From contig NZ_CP046913.1 in the NCBI RefSeq assembly GCF_009789675.1, positions 1,984,001 to 2,048,000 of the forward strand: a stretch of DNA of 64,000 nt. The letters are read 5' to 3'. A model generated the notes under the pieces. That model ran no database searches. It was not told the DNA's origin and worked only from the letters and a program-made list of their open reading frames with translations. Positions 33,647 to 43,103 of this stretch are shown in pieces. Each line of letters begins with the position of its first letter. Within the stretch, counting starts at the first letter, position 1. The DNA is from Paraburkholderia acidisoli. GTDB taxonomy: Bacteria; Pseudomonadota; Gammaproteobacteria; Burkholderiales; Burkholderiaceae. The position numbers and the translations under genes are program-made.

Positions 33647-34321
33647 GATGCCGTCGAAGTCTGCGAACGTTTCTAGCGGCACGCGCGTGGAGCGCCAGCC
33701 GTTGATAGGCGCCTGCGGGTCTTCGTAGCCGATCGCCATGCCGCTGAACAGCATGCGCTCGGGCGGCAATGCGAGAAACGCGCCGACGGTTTGCGCATAG
33801 CGCGCCCAGCATTCCTGCGCGCAACTATGCAAGCCGGCCTCCCGCAGCAACAGCATCACCGTCTGCATGAACATGCCGAGATCGGCCCATTGCGGCGGCC
33901 CCATCTGCCGGTCCACGCTGCAAAAGAGCGCGAGCGGCGCGTCGAAAAACGCGTAATTGCGCGCGAACTGACGCAGCCGCGCGGGCCGGTCCTCGCGCGC
34001 GACGCCAATGCTGCGATACAGATCCTCGCCCACTTCGTAGCGCCGCTCGCGGTACGGCGAGCCGAGTTCGCGCGGATACACGTCGTACTCCATCGCCTCG
34101 CCCGCACTCGCCGTTTCGATGCGCGCCGCCATGAGCGCCTTGAAGTTCGCGAGCGATGCGCCGCCCACGACATGCACGTGCCACGGTTGCAGATTGCCGC
34201 CCGAGGGCGCGCGCGCCGCGTTCGCGAGCACCTCGCGAATCACGGCGGGATCGACGGGATCCGGCAGGAACTGACGCACGGACTTGCGGCTGCGGACAGC
34301 TTCGGTGACCTTCAAGCGCAT
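33644..34321 (-). CDS. Nitroreductase-family protein
   Basis: A 225-residue flavoprotein of the nitroreductase/NfsA-FRP superfamily. The N-terminus R-S-R-K-S-V-R-Q-F is the FMN phosphate-binding motif, A-P-S-G-G-N-L-Q-P-W-H (about 38-48) contacts the flavin, and F-S-G-M-A-I-G-Y lies near the end. It reduces nitroaromatics or quinones with NAD(P)H. GAGGAGA lies just before ATG 34321. The natural substrate is unknown. Confidence 0.88.
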   Translation of the reverse strand: MRLKVTEAVRSRKSVRQFLPDPVDPAVIREVLANAARAPSGGNLQPWHVHVVGGASLANFKALMAARIETASAGEAMEYDVYPRELGSPYRERRYEVGEDLYRSIGVAREDRPARLRQFARNYAFFDAPLALFCSVDRQMGPPQWADLGMFMQTVMLLLREAGLHSCAQECWARYAQTVGAFLALPPERMLFSGMAIGYEDPQAPINGWRSTRVPLETFADFDGI

Positions 34322-34427
34322 TCTCCTCGATGGATCGACGAAGCATTATCGACGATCCCTCGCGCGCTTGCCGCGCACCGCTCGCCGCGCAGCGCACACT
34401 CCGCGCATCCGTGGCGGCTCGCCCGCT

Positions 34428-35606
34428 TTAGAACTTGTGGCGGATACCCAGCGCGAGCAACGCCTGGTTGTCGCTGCCCGAACTCACGCCGAAGTCGCCG
34501 ATCGACGCCTGCGCGGCAACGGTCGCGCCGCTCGTGCTGAGCGTGTGGCCGCTCGCCTTCTGATACCCGGCGAGCGCGTAAAGCTCCGTGCGCTTCGACA
34601 ACGCGTAGTCGCCGCCGAGATTGACCTGGTTGTAGTGCGCGGAAGCCGGCCCCGTGAGCGAGGTGTAGTTATAGCCGATGCCCGCGCGCAGCGAAGGGTT
34701 CAGCTGATAGTTCACGAACGCCGAACCGTTGTTGAACTTCGCGGTTTGGTGAAACGTCGAGAACGCGTCGCTGCCGTATTGCGTATTCGAATACGCGAGA
34801 CCGAACGACAACGCGCCCACGGCGTAGCTGCCGCCCGCGCGCACGATCTGGATGGAGTTCGCGCTCGCGAAGCCCGAGTTGACGACCGTGTTGAACAGGC
34901 TGTCCGAAGCGCTCGTCCAGGTGCGCACACCCGAGGTCACGGTGTTGCCGCCGTTCGCGAAGAAATAGCCGGCCGCGAGTTGCAGCGGGCCGTTCGCGTA
35001 CGCGGCGCCGAAGCTGTAGGTCTGGCCGCTGCCGGTCGCGCCCGCCACGCCGCCGAGACCATAGAGCGCCTCGAATTGCAAACCGGCGATGAGCGGGCTC
35101 GTGTATTTGACCGAGTTGCTCACGCGCAGGCTGTTGTCGTAATTGTCGAGATCGCCCGGCGTGCCGAAAATGCCGCCGAACGGACCGTCTTCGGTAAGCG
35201 GCTGCACGAGATCGACGAGCGGATCGTACTGACGGCCGAGCGTGAGCGTGCCCCACGCCGTGCTCGACAAGCCGACGATCGCCTTACGGCCGAACTCGCG
35301 GCTGCCCTGCCCCAGCGCGCCGGAACTGACGCTGAAGCCGTTTTCCAGCTGGAAGATGGCGGCGAGGCCGTTGCCGAGATCCTCGCTGCCGCGCAAGCCC
35401 CAGCGGCTGCCGGAGAGATTGCCGCTGCTCTGCTTGACGAGCGTCGACTGGTTGCGTCCGCTACTATCCTGGGCGTTGTGCACGTAGGCGATGCCGGCGT
35501 CGACGATGCCATAGAGCGTGACGCTGCTTTGCGCGTGCGCGCCCGTGGCCGCGAAGGCCAGCGCGAGCGCGGCGGGAAGCGAGAGTGTGACGTGCGGGTT
35601 CTTCAT
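34428..35606 (-). CDS. Gram-negative porin (OmpC-like, Burkholderia type)
   Basis: 392 residues from ATG 35606; the longer frame upstream is non-coding. The signal peptide ends A-H-A before Q-S-S-V-T-L-Y-G. It has the porin signatures S-R-W-G-L-R-G-S-E-D-L-G-N-G and W-G-T-L-T-L-G-R-Q-Y-D-P and ends in Phe (R-H-K-F). It is a paralogue of the porin at 21458-22672 but clearly diverged, so not a recent duplication. It forms a trimeric diffusion channel in the outer membrane. Confidence 0.92.
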   Translation of the reverse strand: MKNPHVTLSLPAALALAFAATGAHAQSSVTLYGIVDAGIAYVHNAQDSSGRNQSTLVKQSSGNLSGSRWGLRGSEDLGNGLAAIFQLENGFSVSSGALGQGSREFGRKAIVGLSSTAWGTLTLGRQYDPLVDLVQPLTEDGPFGGIFGTPGDLDNYDNSLRVSNSVKYTSPLIAGLQFEALYGLGGVAGATGSGQTYSFGAAYANGPLQLAAGYFFANGGNTVTSGVRTWTSASDSLFNTVVNSGFASANSIQIVRAGGSYAVGALSFGLAYSNTQYGSDAFSTFHQTAKFNNGSAFVNYQLNPSLRAGIGYNYTSLTGPASAHYNQVNLGGDYALSKRTELYALAGYQKASGHTLSTSGATVAAQASIGDFGVSSGSDNQALLALGIRHKF

Positions 35607-35984
35607 GCCGGAATTCCGTTTTACGTTTGGTTTTTGGTGGGCGCGGCCGCGGCTCGTTCTTGCGTACGTACGCGCGCACTTCCCGAAGCGTCGAGATGCG
35701 ATGCGTGTGTCAAGGAGTTCGCGGCCGGTGCGCCAACGATACGGAATGGGCGACACGCGGAGAACGAAGGAATTCTGCGTTGCTTAGGTGGTGAGCGGGA
35801 CTTTGGAAATGCCGCGGGGCGTCGAGACTACGCGGCATGTGTCGGTGTGCTGTGCCGGTGTGCTGCCCGGCACTCGAGGACCGTTCTATGCCGGTGCCGC
35901 TCGGCCTTGGCTCGACCTTGAACAGGCGTTCGCGCTCACGGCTTTCCTCCTGGGCGCGGACTCTGCTATAATTCGCCTCCCGCT
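35607..35984. other. Intergenic region between porin and tRNA-Ser
   Basis: 378 bases with the porin promoter on one side and the tRNA promoter on the other. It contains a perfect 12-base palindrome GCGTACGTACGC (35662-35673), 56 bases upstream of the porin start, which may be an operator. No gene is seen; the frames present do not have a start signal. Confidence 0.5.
35967..35972 (+). promoter_or_regulatory. -10 element of tRNA-Ser
   Basis: A perfect TATAAT lies 12 bases before the tRNA 5' end. No good -35 hexamer is found at 16-18 bases. Confidence 0.65.
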
Positions 35985-36075
35985 GGAGAGATGGATGAGC
36001 GGTTTAAGTCGCACGCCTGGAAAGCGTGTATAGGTTAATAACCTATCCGGGGTTCGAATCCCCGTCTCTCCGCCA
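35985..36075 (+). tRNA. tRNA-Ser (anticodon GGA)
   Basis: 91 bases with encoded CCA. The acceptor stem GGAGAGA pairs with TCTCTCC. The anticodon arm CACGC-CTGGAAA-GCGTG reads anticodon GGA (Ser codons TCC/TCT). It has the long variable arm of class II tRNAs (ATAGGTT/AACCTAT) and a T arm CGGGG-TTCGAAT-CCCCG. A strong terminator follows, so it is a single-gene transcript. tRNA-Ser ends are common integration sites, but no integrase or direct repeat of the 3' end is seen here. Confidence 0.97.
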
Positions 36076-36090
36076 AAGACAGCAGCAGAA

Positions 36091-36127
36091 ACGGGCCGAG
36101 TAGTCTACTCGGCCCGTTTTTCTTTTT
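36091..36127 (+). terminator. Terminator of tRNA-Ser
   Basis: ACGGGCCGAGTAG (36091-36103) and CTACTCGGCCCGT (36105-36117) form a near-perfect long hairpin followed by a T-rich tract. It lies 15 bases after the tRNA and just before the convergent symporter end, which it may also serve. Confidence 0.9.
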
Positions 36128-36174
36128 ACCGGCGATTCCCGTGCAAGCCCCCTTCACAAATGCGGGATGCCGGA

Positions 36175-38202
36175 TCACGGATGCCGGATGTAATCCACCA
36201 GCGCCACCATATACGCGTCCGGCTTGCGGTCGAGAAGACTCACGCCGATCGCCGCCAGAAAACCCGCCGGTACGCCGAACACGCCCGAGCTGATCGGGTC
36301 GATGCCGAACCATCTGCCGCCTGCAAATCCCGTGAGCTGCGTGAAGAACGGGTAGGTCGAGACGATGTAGTACACGCACACGGCCAGACCCGCGATCATG
36401 CCGGCCACCGCGCCCAGCCGCGTCGTGCGTTTCCAGAACACGCCCAGCACGAGCACCGGAAAGAGGCTCGACGCCGCCAGCGAAAACGCCGCGCCCACGA
36501 GAAACAGAATATTGCCCGCGTTCAGCGACGCCACCCACGAGGCGAACAACGCCACGCCGAGCAGCAGGATCTTCGACATCGTCACGCGCCGCTGGCTCGA
36601 TGCCTCGGGATCGACCATGTGGTAGTAGACGTCGTGCGACAGCACGTTGGAGATCGTGAGCAGCAGGCCATCGGCCGTCGAAAGCGCCGCCGCCAGCGCG
36701 CCCGAGGCGATCAACCCCGACATCACATAGGGCAGCCCCGCAATTTCCGGCGCGGCCAGCACGACCATGTCCGGTTGCATCTGAATGTCGCTCCAGCGCA
36801 CGATGCCGTCGCCGTTCACGTCGGCGATACTGATGAGATACGGCTCGATGCGCCGCCATTGCATCACCCAGTGCGGCAGGTCGTCGAAGCGCTGCCCCAC
36901 GAGGTGCGTGAGGATCTCGAACTTGATCAGCACGGCGAGCGCGGGCACGGTCAGATAAAACAGCGCGACGAAGAACAGGGTCCAGCCCACCGAGCGCCGC
37001 GCCGACGCCACCGAAGTCGTCGTGTTGTAGCGCGTGAGAATGTGCGGCAGGCTCGCCGTGCCGAGCGACAGACACAGCAGCAACGAAAGAAAATTCCGTT
37101 GATGCACGCGGCGCTCGGCGTCGCTTTCGTCGGCGGACGAGGCGAAGGGCTCGTTCATCGGCACGGGCGGCGCGGCGCGCGCGAGCAGGTCGTCGCGTTG
37201 CCGTGTCCAGAACGTGCGCGCCGCCTCCACGTCGCGCGGAAACGCGCTCAGTTCGCGTTCGAGCGCACCGACTTCACGCAACGGCCCGTTGTGGCGGCGC
37301 AAGTCGGCGAGCGTCTGCACGAGGCGCGTTTTTTCCTCGACATAAGACTGCGGCAGCGCATCGAGCCGCGACTGCCACAGCGCCGCGCGCCGCCGGTATT
37401 CGTCGCGCACGCTGGCTTCGTCGGGCGCGGCGCGCACTTCGCGCTCCAGCGCTTCCACGCGCTGCATCACCGTGCCGTAGTCGGCGTGCGGCAGCCAGCC
37501 GAGCCCGTCGCGATGCGCGATCATCGAGACCGGAATCAGGATCGCCGCGATGAGGATGATGTATTGCGCGACCTGGGTCCACGTCACCGCGCGCATGCCG
37601 CCCAGAAACGAGCACACGAGGATGCCCGCCAGCCCGCAGAAAATGCCGATGGCGAAGTCCACGCCGATAAAACGCGTGGCGATCAGCCCCACGCCCTGGA
37701 TTTGCGCGACGAGGTAGACGAACGAACACAGGATGGTCGCGAGCACGGCGAGCGCGCGCACGAGGTTGCTCGAAAAACGCGTGCCGAGAAAATCGGGAAT
37801 CGTGTAGCGCGCGAGTTTGCGCACATAGGGCGCGAGCAGAAATGCCACGAGGCAATAGCCACCCGTCCAGCCCATCAGGTACGCGAGGCCGTCGTAGCCG
37901 CTCGCGTAGAGCGAGCCCGCGAGGCCGATGAACGAGGCGGCCGAGAGCCAGTCGGCGGCCGTGGCCATGCCGTTGAAGAACGAGGGCACGCGCCGCCCCG
38001 CCACGTAGTATTCGACCAGATCGGAGGTGCGCGAAAGCAGCCCGATCACGGCGTACACGGCAATCGGCACGAACAGGAACACATAGCCGATCCACATGCC
38101 GGGACCGGTGGTGAGCTCGATGCGCCACATCACGTAGACGAACGCGAGAAAGCCGAGCGTGTAGAACGCGTACAAGCGAATGAGCCGTTGCGCGAGCTTC
38201 AT
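36175..38202 (-). CDS. Sodium:solute symporter, acetate/VC_2705-type, with helical insert and EF-hand-like loop
   Basis: 675 residues from ATG 38202. An SSS-family symporter with about 13 membrane helices; G-L-A-G-S-L-Y (93-99) and S-T-A-D-G-L-L-L-T-I (508-517) are in the sodium-binding core. Two soluble insertions interrupt the core: a 130-residue charged helical segment (about 240-367) and a loop at 440-485 with D461-V-N-G-D-G-I-V-R-W-S-D472, which fits the 12-residue EF-hand calcium loop. The start overlaps the stop of the DUF4212 gene by ATGA. The paired small subunit and nearby acs suggest uptake of acetate or another short carboxylate. Confidence 0.88.
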   Translation of the reverse strand: MKLAQRLIRLYAFYTLGFLAFVYVMWRIELTTGPGMWIGYVFLFVPIAVYAVIGLLSRTSDLVEYYVAGRRVPSFFNGMATAADWLSAASFIGLAGSLYASGYDGLAYLMGWTGGYCLVAFLLAPYVRKLARYTIPDFLGTRFSSNLVRALAVLATILCSFVYLVAQIQGVGLIATRFIGVDFAIGIFCGLAGILVCSFLGGMRAVTWTQVAQYIILIAAILIPVSMIAHRDGLGWLPHADYGTVMQRVEALEREVRAAPDEASVRDEYRRRAALWQSRLDALPQSYVEEKTRLVQTLADLRRHNGPLREVGALERELSAFPRDVEAARTFWTRQRDDLLARAAPPVPMNEPFASSADESDAERRVHQRNFLSLLLCLSLGTASLPHILTRYNTTTSVASARRSVGWTLFFVALFYLTVPALAVLIKFEILTHLVGQRFDDLPHWVMQWRRIEPYLISIADVNGDGIVRWSDIQMQPDMVVLAAPEIAGLPYVMSGLIASGALAAALSTADGLLLTISNVLSHDVYYHMVDPEASSQRRVTMSKILLLGVALFASWVASLNAGNILFLVGAAFSLAASSLFPVLVLGVFWKRTTRLGAVAGMIAGLAVCVYYIVSTYPFFTQLTGFAGGRWFGIDPISSGVFGVPAGFLAAIGVSLLDRKPDAYMVALVDYIRHP

Positions 38203-38561
38203 CGTTGCGGCGCCCTCGCCTCGCGAATCGCCGTATCGGCTTCGAGCGCGGCTTGCAGTTCGCGGTCGGCGCGTTGCATCAGCACGATGTACACGACCAC
38301 GAGCAGCACGTAGACGAGTATCGCCCCCTGCGCGCCCAGGTAGAACGGCAAGCTGAATCCCGCGAAATACACGCTGGCGAGTGTGCGCGCGAAGAGCGGC
38401 GCGACGAACGACACCAGAAAGCCGAGCGCCATCAGCACGGCGATCAGCGCGAGATTGAAGCGCCAGTAACGCCGGTGCGCGTGCGCCATGGCCTCGCTGA
38501 CCGGCGGCGGCTCGGGCACGGGATTGAGTGGATTCGGCGGAGTGAGATGGGGCGCGGCCAT
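38199..38561 (-). CDS. DUF4212 small subunit of the sodium:solute symporter
   Basis: 120 residues from ATG 38561. A proline-rich N-terminus, then two membrane helices (about 34-56 and 72-95) with R-R-Y-W-R-F-N in front, the DUF4212 signature. This protein always accompanies VC_2705-type symporters and is coupled to the symporter gene here by an ATGA overlap. Its job is probably assembly or gating. Frames upstream of this ATG belong to the antisense strand of acs. Confidence 0.88.
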   Translation of the reverse strand: MAAPHLTPPNPLNPVPEPPPVSEAMAHAHRRYWRFNLALIAVLMALGFLVSFVAPLFARTLASVYFAGFSLPFYLGAQGAILVYVLLVVVYIVLMQRADRELQAALEADTAIREARAPQR

Positions 38562-38653
38562 GCGCCTGTGTAGCAAAAACGCACCGGACCGGCAATCGGG
38601 ACCAATGCGGGGACCCATGCGGACACCCCTTTGAAGACGCATGCTGGCAAACG

Positions 38654-38687
38654 AAGCGCGCGGCGCCCTGCCGGCCGCCGCGCGCTT
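38654..38687 (-). terminator. Terminator-like hairpin after acs
   Basis: AAGCGCGCGGCG (38654-38665) and CGCCGCGCGCTT (38676-38687) are a perfect 12-base inverted repeat between acs and the symporter operon. The T tract on the minus strand is short, so termination may be partial and let some acs transcripts continue into the symporter genes. Confidence 0.6.
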
Positions 38688-38718
38688 ACTCCAGCTTCGA
38701 TGCGCTCGAACGCGGGCG

Positions 38719-40701
38719 TTACAGCGACTCGCCGAGCTGATCGAGAATGGCCGGATTCTCCAGCGTGGAGACGTCCTGCGTGATTGCCTCGCCCTTCGCG
38801 AGCGAGCGCAAGAGGCGGCGCATGATCTTGCCCGAACGCGTCTTCGGCAGGTTTTCGCCAAAGCGGATGTCCTTCGGTTTCGCGATCGGCCCGATCTCCT
38901 TGCCGACCCACGCGCGCAGGTCGTTCGCGAGCTTCACGGCTTCGTCGCCCTGCGGGCGCGTGGCCTTGAGCACCACGAACGCGACCACGGCTTCGCCCGT
39001 CGTGTCGTCCGGACGACCCACCACCGCGGCCTCGGCCACGAGCGGATTCGCCACCAGCGCCGACTCGATTTCCATCGTACCCAGACGGTGACCGGAGACG
39101 TTCAGCACGTCGTCGATCCGGCCCATGATCGTGAAATAGCCGCTGTCCTTGTCGCGCACGCTGCCGTCGCCGGCGAGGTACAGCGTGCCGCCGAGTTCCG
39201 CGGGGAAATAGCCCGACTGGTAGCGCTCCGGTTGACCCCACACGTTGCGGATCATCGCGGGCCACGGCCGCTTCACGACCAGAATGCCGCCCTGCCCGTT
39301 GGGCACGTCCTGGCCGGTTTCGTCGACGATAGCCGCCATGATGCCCGGCAGCGGCAGCGTGCACGAGCCCGGCACGAGCGGCGTCGCGCCCGGCAGCGGC
39401 GTGATCATGTGGCCGCCGGTTTCGGTCTGCCACCACGTGTCGACGATCGGGCAGCGCTTGCCGCCCACGTTTTCGTAGTACCAGATCCAGGCTTCGGGAT
39501 TGATCGGCTCGCCGACCGTGCCGAGAATGCGCAGCGAGGACAGGTCATAGCTTTTCGGATGCACCTTCGCGTCGGCTTCCGAGGCCTTGATGAGCGAGCG
39601 GATGGCCGTGGGCGCCGTGTAGAACAGCGTGACCTTGTGCTTCTCGATCATCTGCCAGAAGCGGCCCGCGTTCGGGTACGTGGGCACGCCTTCGAACACG
39701 ACCTGGGTCGCGCCGACCGTGAGCGGACCGTAGGCAATGTAGCTGTGACCCGTGATCCAGCCAATGTCGGCCGTGCACCAGAACACGTCCGTGGGCTTCC
39801 AGTCGAACGTCCATTTCAGCGTTTGCGCGGCCCACAGCAAGTAGCCGCCCGTGCTGTGCTGCACGCCCTTCGGCTTGCCCGTCGAGCCCGAGGTATAGAG
39901 GATGAAGAGCGGATGCTCCGCGCCCACGGGCTCCGGCGCGCACGTCTCGCTTTGCGCCTGCGAGAGTTCGTGCATCCAGTGGTCGCGGCCTTCGGTCCAC
40001 GCGACCTTGCCGCCCGTGCGCCGGTACACGATCACGCTGTGCACGGCGTCGCAGCCGCCCATGGCGAGCGCTTCGTCGGCGATATTCTTGAGCGGCAGCG
40101 CCTTGCCGCCGCGCATCTGTTCGTCGGCGGTGACGAGCGCGACCGCGCCCACGTCCACCATGCGCTCGTTGAGCGACTTCGACGAGAAGCCGCCGAACAC
40201 GACCGAGTGCGTGGCGCCAATACGCGCGCACGCCTGCATGGCCACGATGCCTTCGATCGACATCGGCATGTAGATCACCACGCGATCGCCCTTCTTCACG
40301 CCGCGCTGCTTGAGCGCGTTGGCGAAGCGTGAGACGCGCGCGAGCAGATCGCGGTACGTGACGTTGGTGACGGTGCCGTCGTCGGCTTCGAAGACTAGCG
40401 CGACACGTTCGCCGTTGCCCGCTTCCACATGGCGGTCGAGGCTGTTGTACGAGGCGTTGAGTTCGCCGTCTTCGAACCACGTGTAGAACGGCGCCTTCGA
40501 TTCGTCGAGCACCTTCGTGAACGGCTTGTGCCACGCGAGCGTTTCGCGCGCGAGCCGCGCCCAGAACCCTTCGTAATCGCGCTCGGCTTCGGCGCACAGC
40601 GCCTTGTATGCGTCCATGCCGGACACCGTGGCGTCCGCCACCGCTTGCGCCGACGGCGCAAACACACGGCGTTCGTGAAGAACCGATTCAATCGCAGACA
40701 T
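38719..40701 (-). CDS. acs: Acetyl-CoA synthetase
   Basis: A 660-residue AMP-forming ligase making acetyl-CoA from acetate, ATP and CoA. It has the P-loop-like [11 protein letters not shown] (about 265-275), [10 protein letters not shown] in the AMP site, and C-terminal [11 protein letters not shown] with the lysine that is acetylated to switch Acs off. ATG 40701 has AAGGGG upstream; a TTG two codons earlier is less likely. It lies next to an acetate-type symporter. Confidence 0.97.
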   Translation of the reverse strand: MSAIESVLHERRVFAPSAQAVADATVSGMDAYKALCAEAERDYEGFWARLARETLAWHKPFTKVLDESKAPFYTWFEDGELNASYNSLDRHVEAGNGERVALVFEADDGTVTNVTYRDLLARVSRFANALKQRGVKKGDRVVIYMPMSIEGIVAMQACARIGATHSVVFGGFSSKSLNERMVDVGAVALVTADEQMRGGKALPLKNIADEALAMGGCDAVHSVIVYRRTGGKVAWTEGRDHWMHELSQAQSETCAPEPVGAEHPLFILYTSGSTGKPKGVQHSTGGYLLWAAQTLKWTFDWKPTDVFWCTADIGWITGHSYIAYGPLTVGATQVVFEGVPTYPNAGRFWQMIEKHKVTLFYTAPTAIRSLIKASEADAKVHPKSYDLSSLRILGTVGEPINPEAWIWYYENVGGKRCPIVDTWWQTETGGHMITPLPGATPLVPGSCTLPLPGIMAAIVDETGQDVPNGQGGILVVKRPWPAMIRNVWGQPERYQSGYFPAELGGTLYLAGDGSVRDKDSGYFTIMGRIDDVLNVSGHRLGTMEIESALVANPLVAEAAVVGRPDDTTGEAVVAFVVLKATRPQGDEAVKLANDLRAWVGKEIGPIAKPKDIRFGENLPKTRSGKIMRRLLRSLAKGEAITQDVSTLENPAILDQLGESL

Positions 40702-41041
40702 CGACAACCCCTTGGTGAAGATGAAACATCGAACTCATGAACGCGCACGACACCATCTTCGATGCTCGCGCGCGCCGTCTCCGTGCGCCGCCGTTCGTCC
40801 ATGGCGAGACGGGACGCGGCGCTGTTTGGCTTGCGCTGCGCGCCGCGTTCCTCGAATGAAGTGCGGCGTCGCAGCATGCATGGGCGCGCAGTCACAGCAA
40901 GGCGCGCGCCGCCCATGCCAGCAAGATTAAGCGTAGCAACTTACCGGCCACTTACGCACGCTCGCGGGCAGATTGCGCGCGGGCACGCCGCGAGGCGCGA
41001 TGGCACGGTAGTAAACAGGCATTTAGAATGCTAACTGAACT
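40702..41041. other. Divergent promoter region of acs and the EamA exporter
   Basis: 340 bases with no credible gene. The acs ribosome-binding site is at its left edge. A TAGAAT hexamer at about 41023 could be a -10 for the exporter. I see no clear CRP, sigma-54 or LysR-type site. Confidence 0.4.
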
Positions 41042-41968
41042 GTGCGCCCGGATTCCAGCTTGAATCGCTATTCATTATTTCTCGTCGCGGCAATGCTGCT
41101 GGTTGGCAGCAACGTCGGCATCGGCAAGTCGATCGTCGCCTTCATCCCCGTTCCGCTCTTCGCCTTGCTGCGCTTCGTGATCGCGCTCGCGGTGCTCGGA
41201 CCGTTGCTGCGCGTGGCGAAAATGCGGCGCGTGCAGCGCGGCGAATGGCTCAATCTGTTCCTGCAGGCGCTCTTCGGTACATTCGGGTTTACGCTGCTGA
41301 TGCTGGGCGGCGTGCATCGGACGAGCGCCGTCGCGGCGGGCGTCATCACGAGCACGATTCCCGCCGTGATCGCGATCTTCTCGTGGCTCTTCCTGCGCGA
41401 ACGCCCCGACGGGCGCACGCTCGCCTCCATCGCGCTCGCCATCGCCGGGATCGCCGTCATCAACGTCTCGCATGCGGGCATGGGCGAAGGCGCTTCGGGC
41501 GCAGGAGCGGGCACCTCGCTCGCGGGCAATCTGATGGTGCTCGGCGCCGTGTGCTGCGAATCGCTCTACGTGATTCTCTCGCGGCGCCTCACGCAAACGC
41601 TCCCCGCGCTCGACATCTGCGCGTACACGCACCTGTTCGGCCTGTTGCTGATGCTGCCGGTCGGCTTGCCCGGCGCGCTCTCGTTCGATTACGCGAGCGT
41701 GCCCGCGGGCGTCTGGTGGCTCACGCTGTGGTACGGGCTCTCGGCGAGCGTGTTCTCGTTCTGCTTGTGGATGATGGGCATCCGCCACGTGCCGGGCAGC
41801 ATCGCGGGCGTGTTCACGGCCGTGCTGCCGGTGGCGGCCGCCGTCTACGGCATGGTGTTCCTCGGCGAACGGCCGACGCCCGCGCATGGCGTGGCGCTCG
41901 CCTGCGTCGTGGCCGGCATCGCGCTCGCGAGTCTCAAGACGAAACGCGTGCCGCCCGTGGCCTCGTGA
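41042..41968 (+). CDS. EamA/DMT-family transporter
   Basis: 308 residues, ten hydrophobic segments in two EamA repeats (about 8-140 and 155-300). It has G-S-N-V-G-I-G-K-S in helix 1 and F-L-G-E-R-P-T near the end of the second repeat, the usual R-P/E-R-P motif. It probably exports amino acids or metabolites across the inner membrane. The GTG at 41042 is the best start but has no strong ribosome-binding site; a TTG at 41060 is possible. Confidence 0.83.
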   Translation: MRPDSSLNRYSLFLVAAMLLVGSNVGIGKSIVAFIPVPLFALLRFVIALAVLGPLLRVAKMRRVQRGEWLNLFLQALFGTFGFTLLMLGGVHRTSAVAAGVITSTIPAVIAIFSWLFLRERPDGRTLASIALAIAGIAVINVSHAGMGEGASGAGAGTSLAGNLMVLGAVCCESLYVILSRRLTQTLPALDICAYTHLFGLLLMLPVGLPGALSFDYASVPAGVWWLTLWYGLSASVFSFCLWMMGIRHVPGSIAGVFTAVLPVAAAVYGMVFLGERPTPAHGVALACVVAGIALASLKTKRVPPVAS

Positions 41969-42360
41969 CGCGCGAACTGGCCGGCTGAAGCATCGAACAC
42001 CCGAACGATCGCGGCGCGCTACGCACTAAACAGGCAAACGCACGGCCGGCACGCCGGAAGCGCGCCGGAAGCGCGCCGAATGAGCGCCGGAAAAGCACGC
42101 CGCAAACCGCGCGCGGCGGCAAATCGTAATCTCGCCGAAAGCCTTACCAGACGGCGAGGCCACACGGTCGCAACCGCCTTCGGGCCGATCGCGCCCTCAC
42201 TTGCCCGCATTCCCGCTCTGGCGCGCCTTGCCGGAATCGCGGCGAACCCGCCCGCCAAGGCTGTACAATAACGCCCGCCCGGCCCCTCGCGCCGCGGCGG
42301 CGCGCCCCACGCGCCCCGTGTGCCGCGCGGCCCCGCCCGATTTCGTCACCGTGATTGCCC
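41969..42360. other. Intergenic region with short GCGCCGGAA repeats
   Basis: 392 very GC-rich bases with no gene. Near 42050-42111, variants of (G/C)(C/A)CGCCGGAAGC recur five times at 10-18 base spacing. A TACAAT at 42264-42269 could be the -10 of the UPF0114 gene, but no -35 is seen. Confidence 0.5.
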
Positions 42361-42984
42361 ATGTCCGCTGCACGCCCCCAGCCGCCCTCCGCTGCCGCCG
42401 GTAGAACCCCGCGCCGCATGCGTCCGCTGCCCAGCATCATCTTCATGAGCCGCTGGCTGCAGGTGCCGCTCTATCTGGGCCTGATCGTCGCGCAGGCCGT
42501 GTACTGCGTGCTGTTCCTGAAGGAAGTGTGGCACCTCGTGAGCCACGCCACCTCGCTCGACGAAACCAGCATCATGCTGGCCGTGCTCGGCCTGATCGAC
42601 GTGGTCATGATCTCGAACCTGCTGATCATGGTGATCGTGGGCGGCTACGAGACCTTCGTCTCGCGCATGAATCTCGAAGGCCATCCCGACGAGCCCGAAT
42701 GGCTCGATCACGTGAACGCCGGCGTGCTCAAGGTGAAGCTCGCGATGGCGCTCATCAGCATTTCGTCGATCCATCTGCTCAAGACCTTCATCAATCCGGA
42801 CGCCGCTTCCTCGCATACGGTGATGTGGCAGGTGATCATCCACGTGGCGTTCCTCGTTTCCGCGCTGGTGATGGCGTGGATCGACCGCCTCACCACGCAC
42901 ACGCATCCCGAGCATTACCAGGAACTGGCCGCGCGGCACCCCGTGCCGCAACGCGCCGCGGAGCGCGCGCTCGCGGAAGAATAG
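42361..42984 (+). CDS. UPF0114 (YqhA-like) membrane protein
   Basis: 207 residues from ATG 42361. A basic 20-residue tail, then four membrane helices. Family signatures: L-Q-V-P-L-Y-L-G-L near helix 1, [21 protein letters not shown] in helix 2-3, and [17 protein letters not shown] near residue 125. The function of the family is unknown. It precedes the fumarase gene by 119 bases on the same strand and may be co-transcribed. Confidence 0.85.
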   Translation: MSAARPQPPSAAAGRTPRRMRPLPSIIFMSRWLQVPLYLGLIVAQAVYCVLFLKEVWHLVSHATSLDETSIMLAVLGLIDVVMISNLLIMVIVGGYETFVSRMNLEGHPDEPEWLDHVNAGVLKVKLAMALISISSIHLLKTFINPDAASSHTVMWQVIIHVAFLVSALVMAWIDRLTTHTHPEHYQELAARHPVPQRAAERALAEE

Positions 42985-43103
42985 AAGCCGAAGCGAAAAC
43001 GGATTCCGGCGCGGATTCAGAGGCAAACTCGAGCGCGCCGCAACCGTTGCCTGCTGTTGCCGTACCCACAATTCGAAACACCCGTCCCCACGAAAAGCCC
43101 ATC

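Noticed and set aside
21458..35606. The two porins as a recent duplication
   Set aside because: They share only the family motifs; loops and lengths differ throughout.
35985..36130. Genomic island inserted at tRNA-Ser
   Set aside because: No integrase, no direct repeat of the tRNA 3' end and ordinary core genes follow.
36160..38313. A 717-codon open frame opposite the symporter
   Set aside because: Basic, repeat-like translation and no family features; the symporter and DUF4212 genes explain the DNA.
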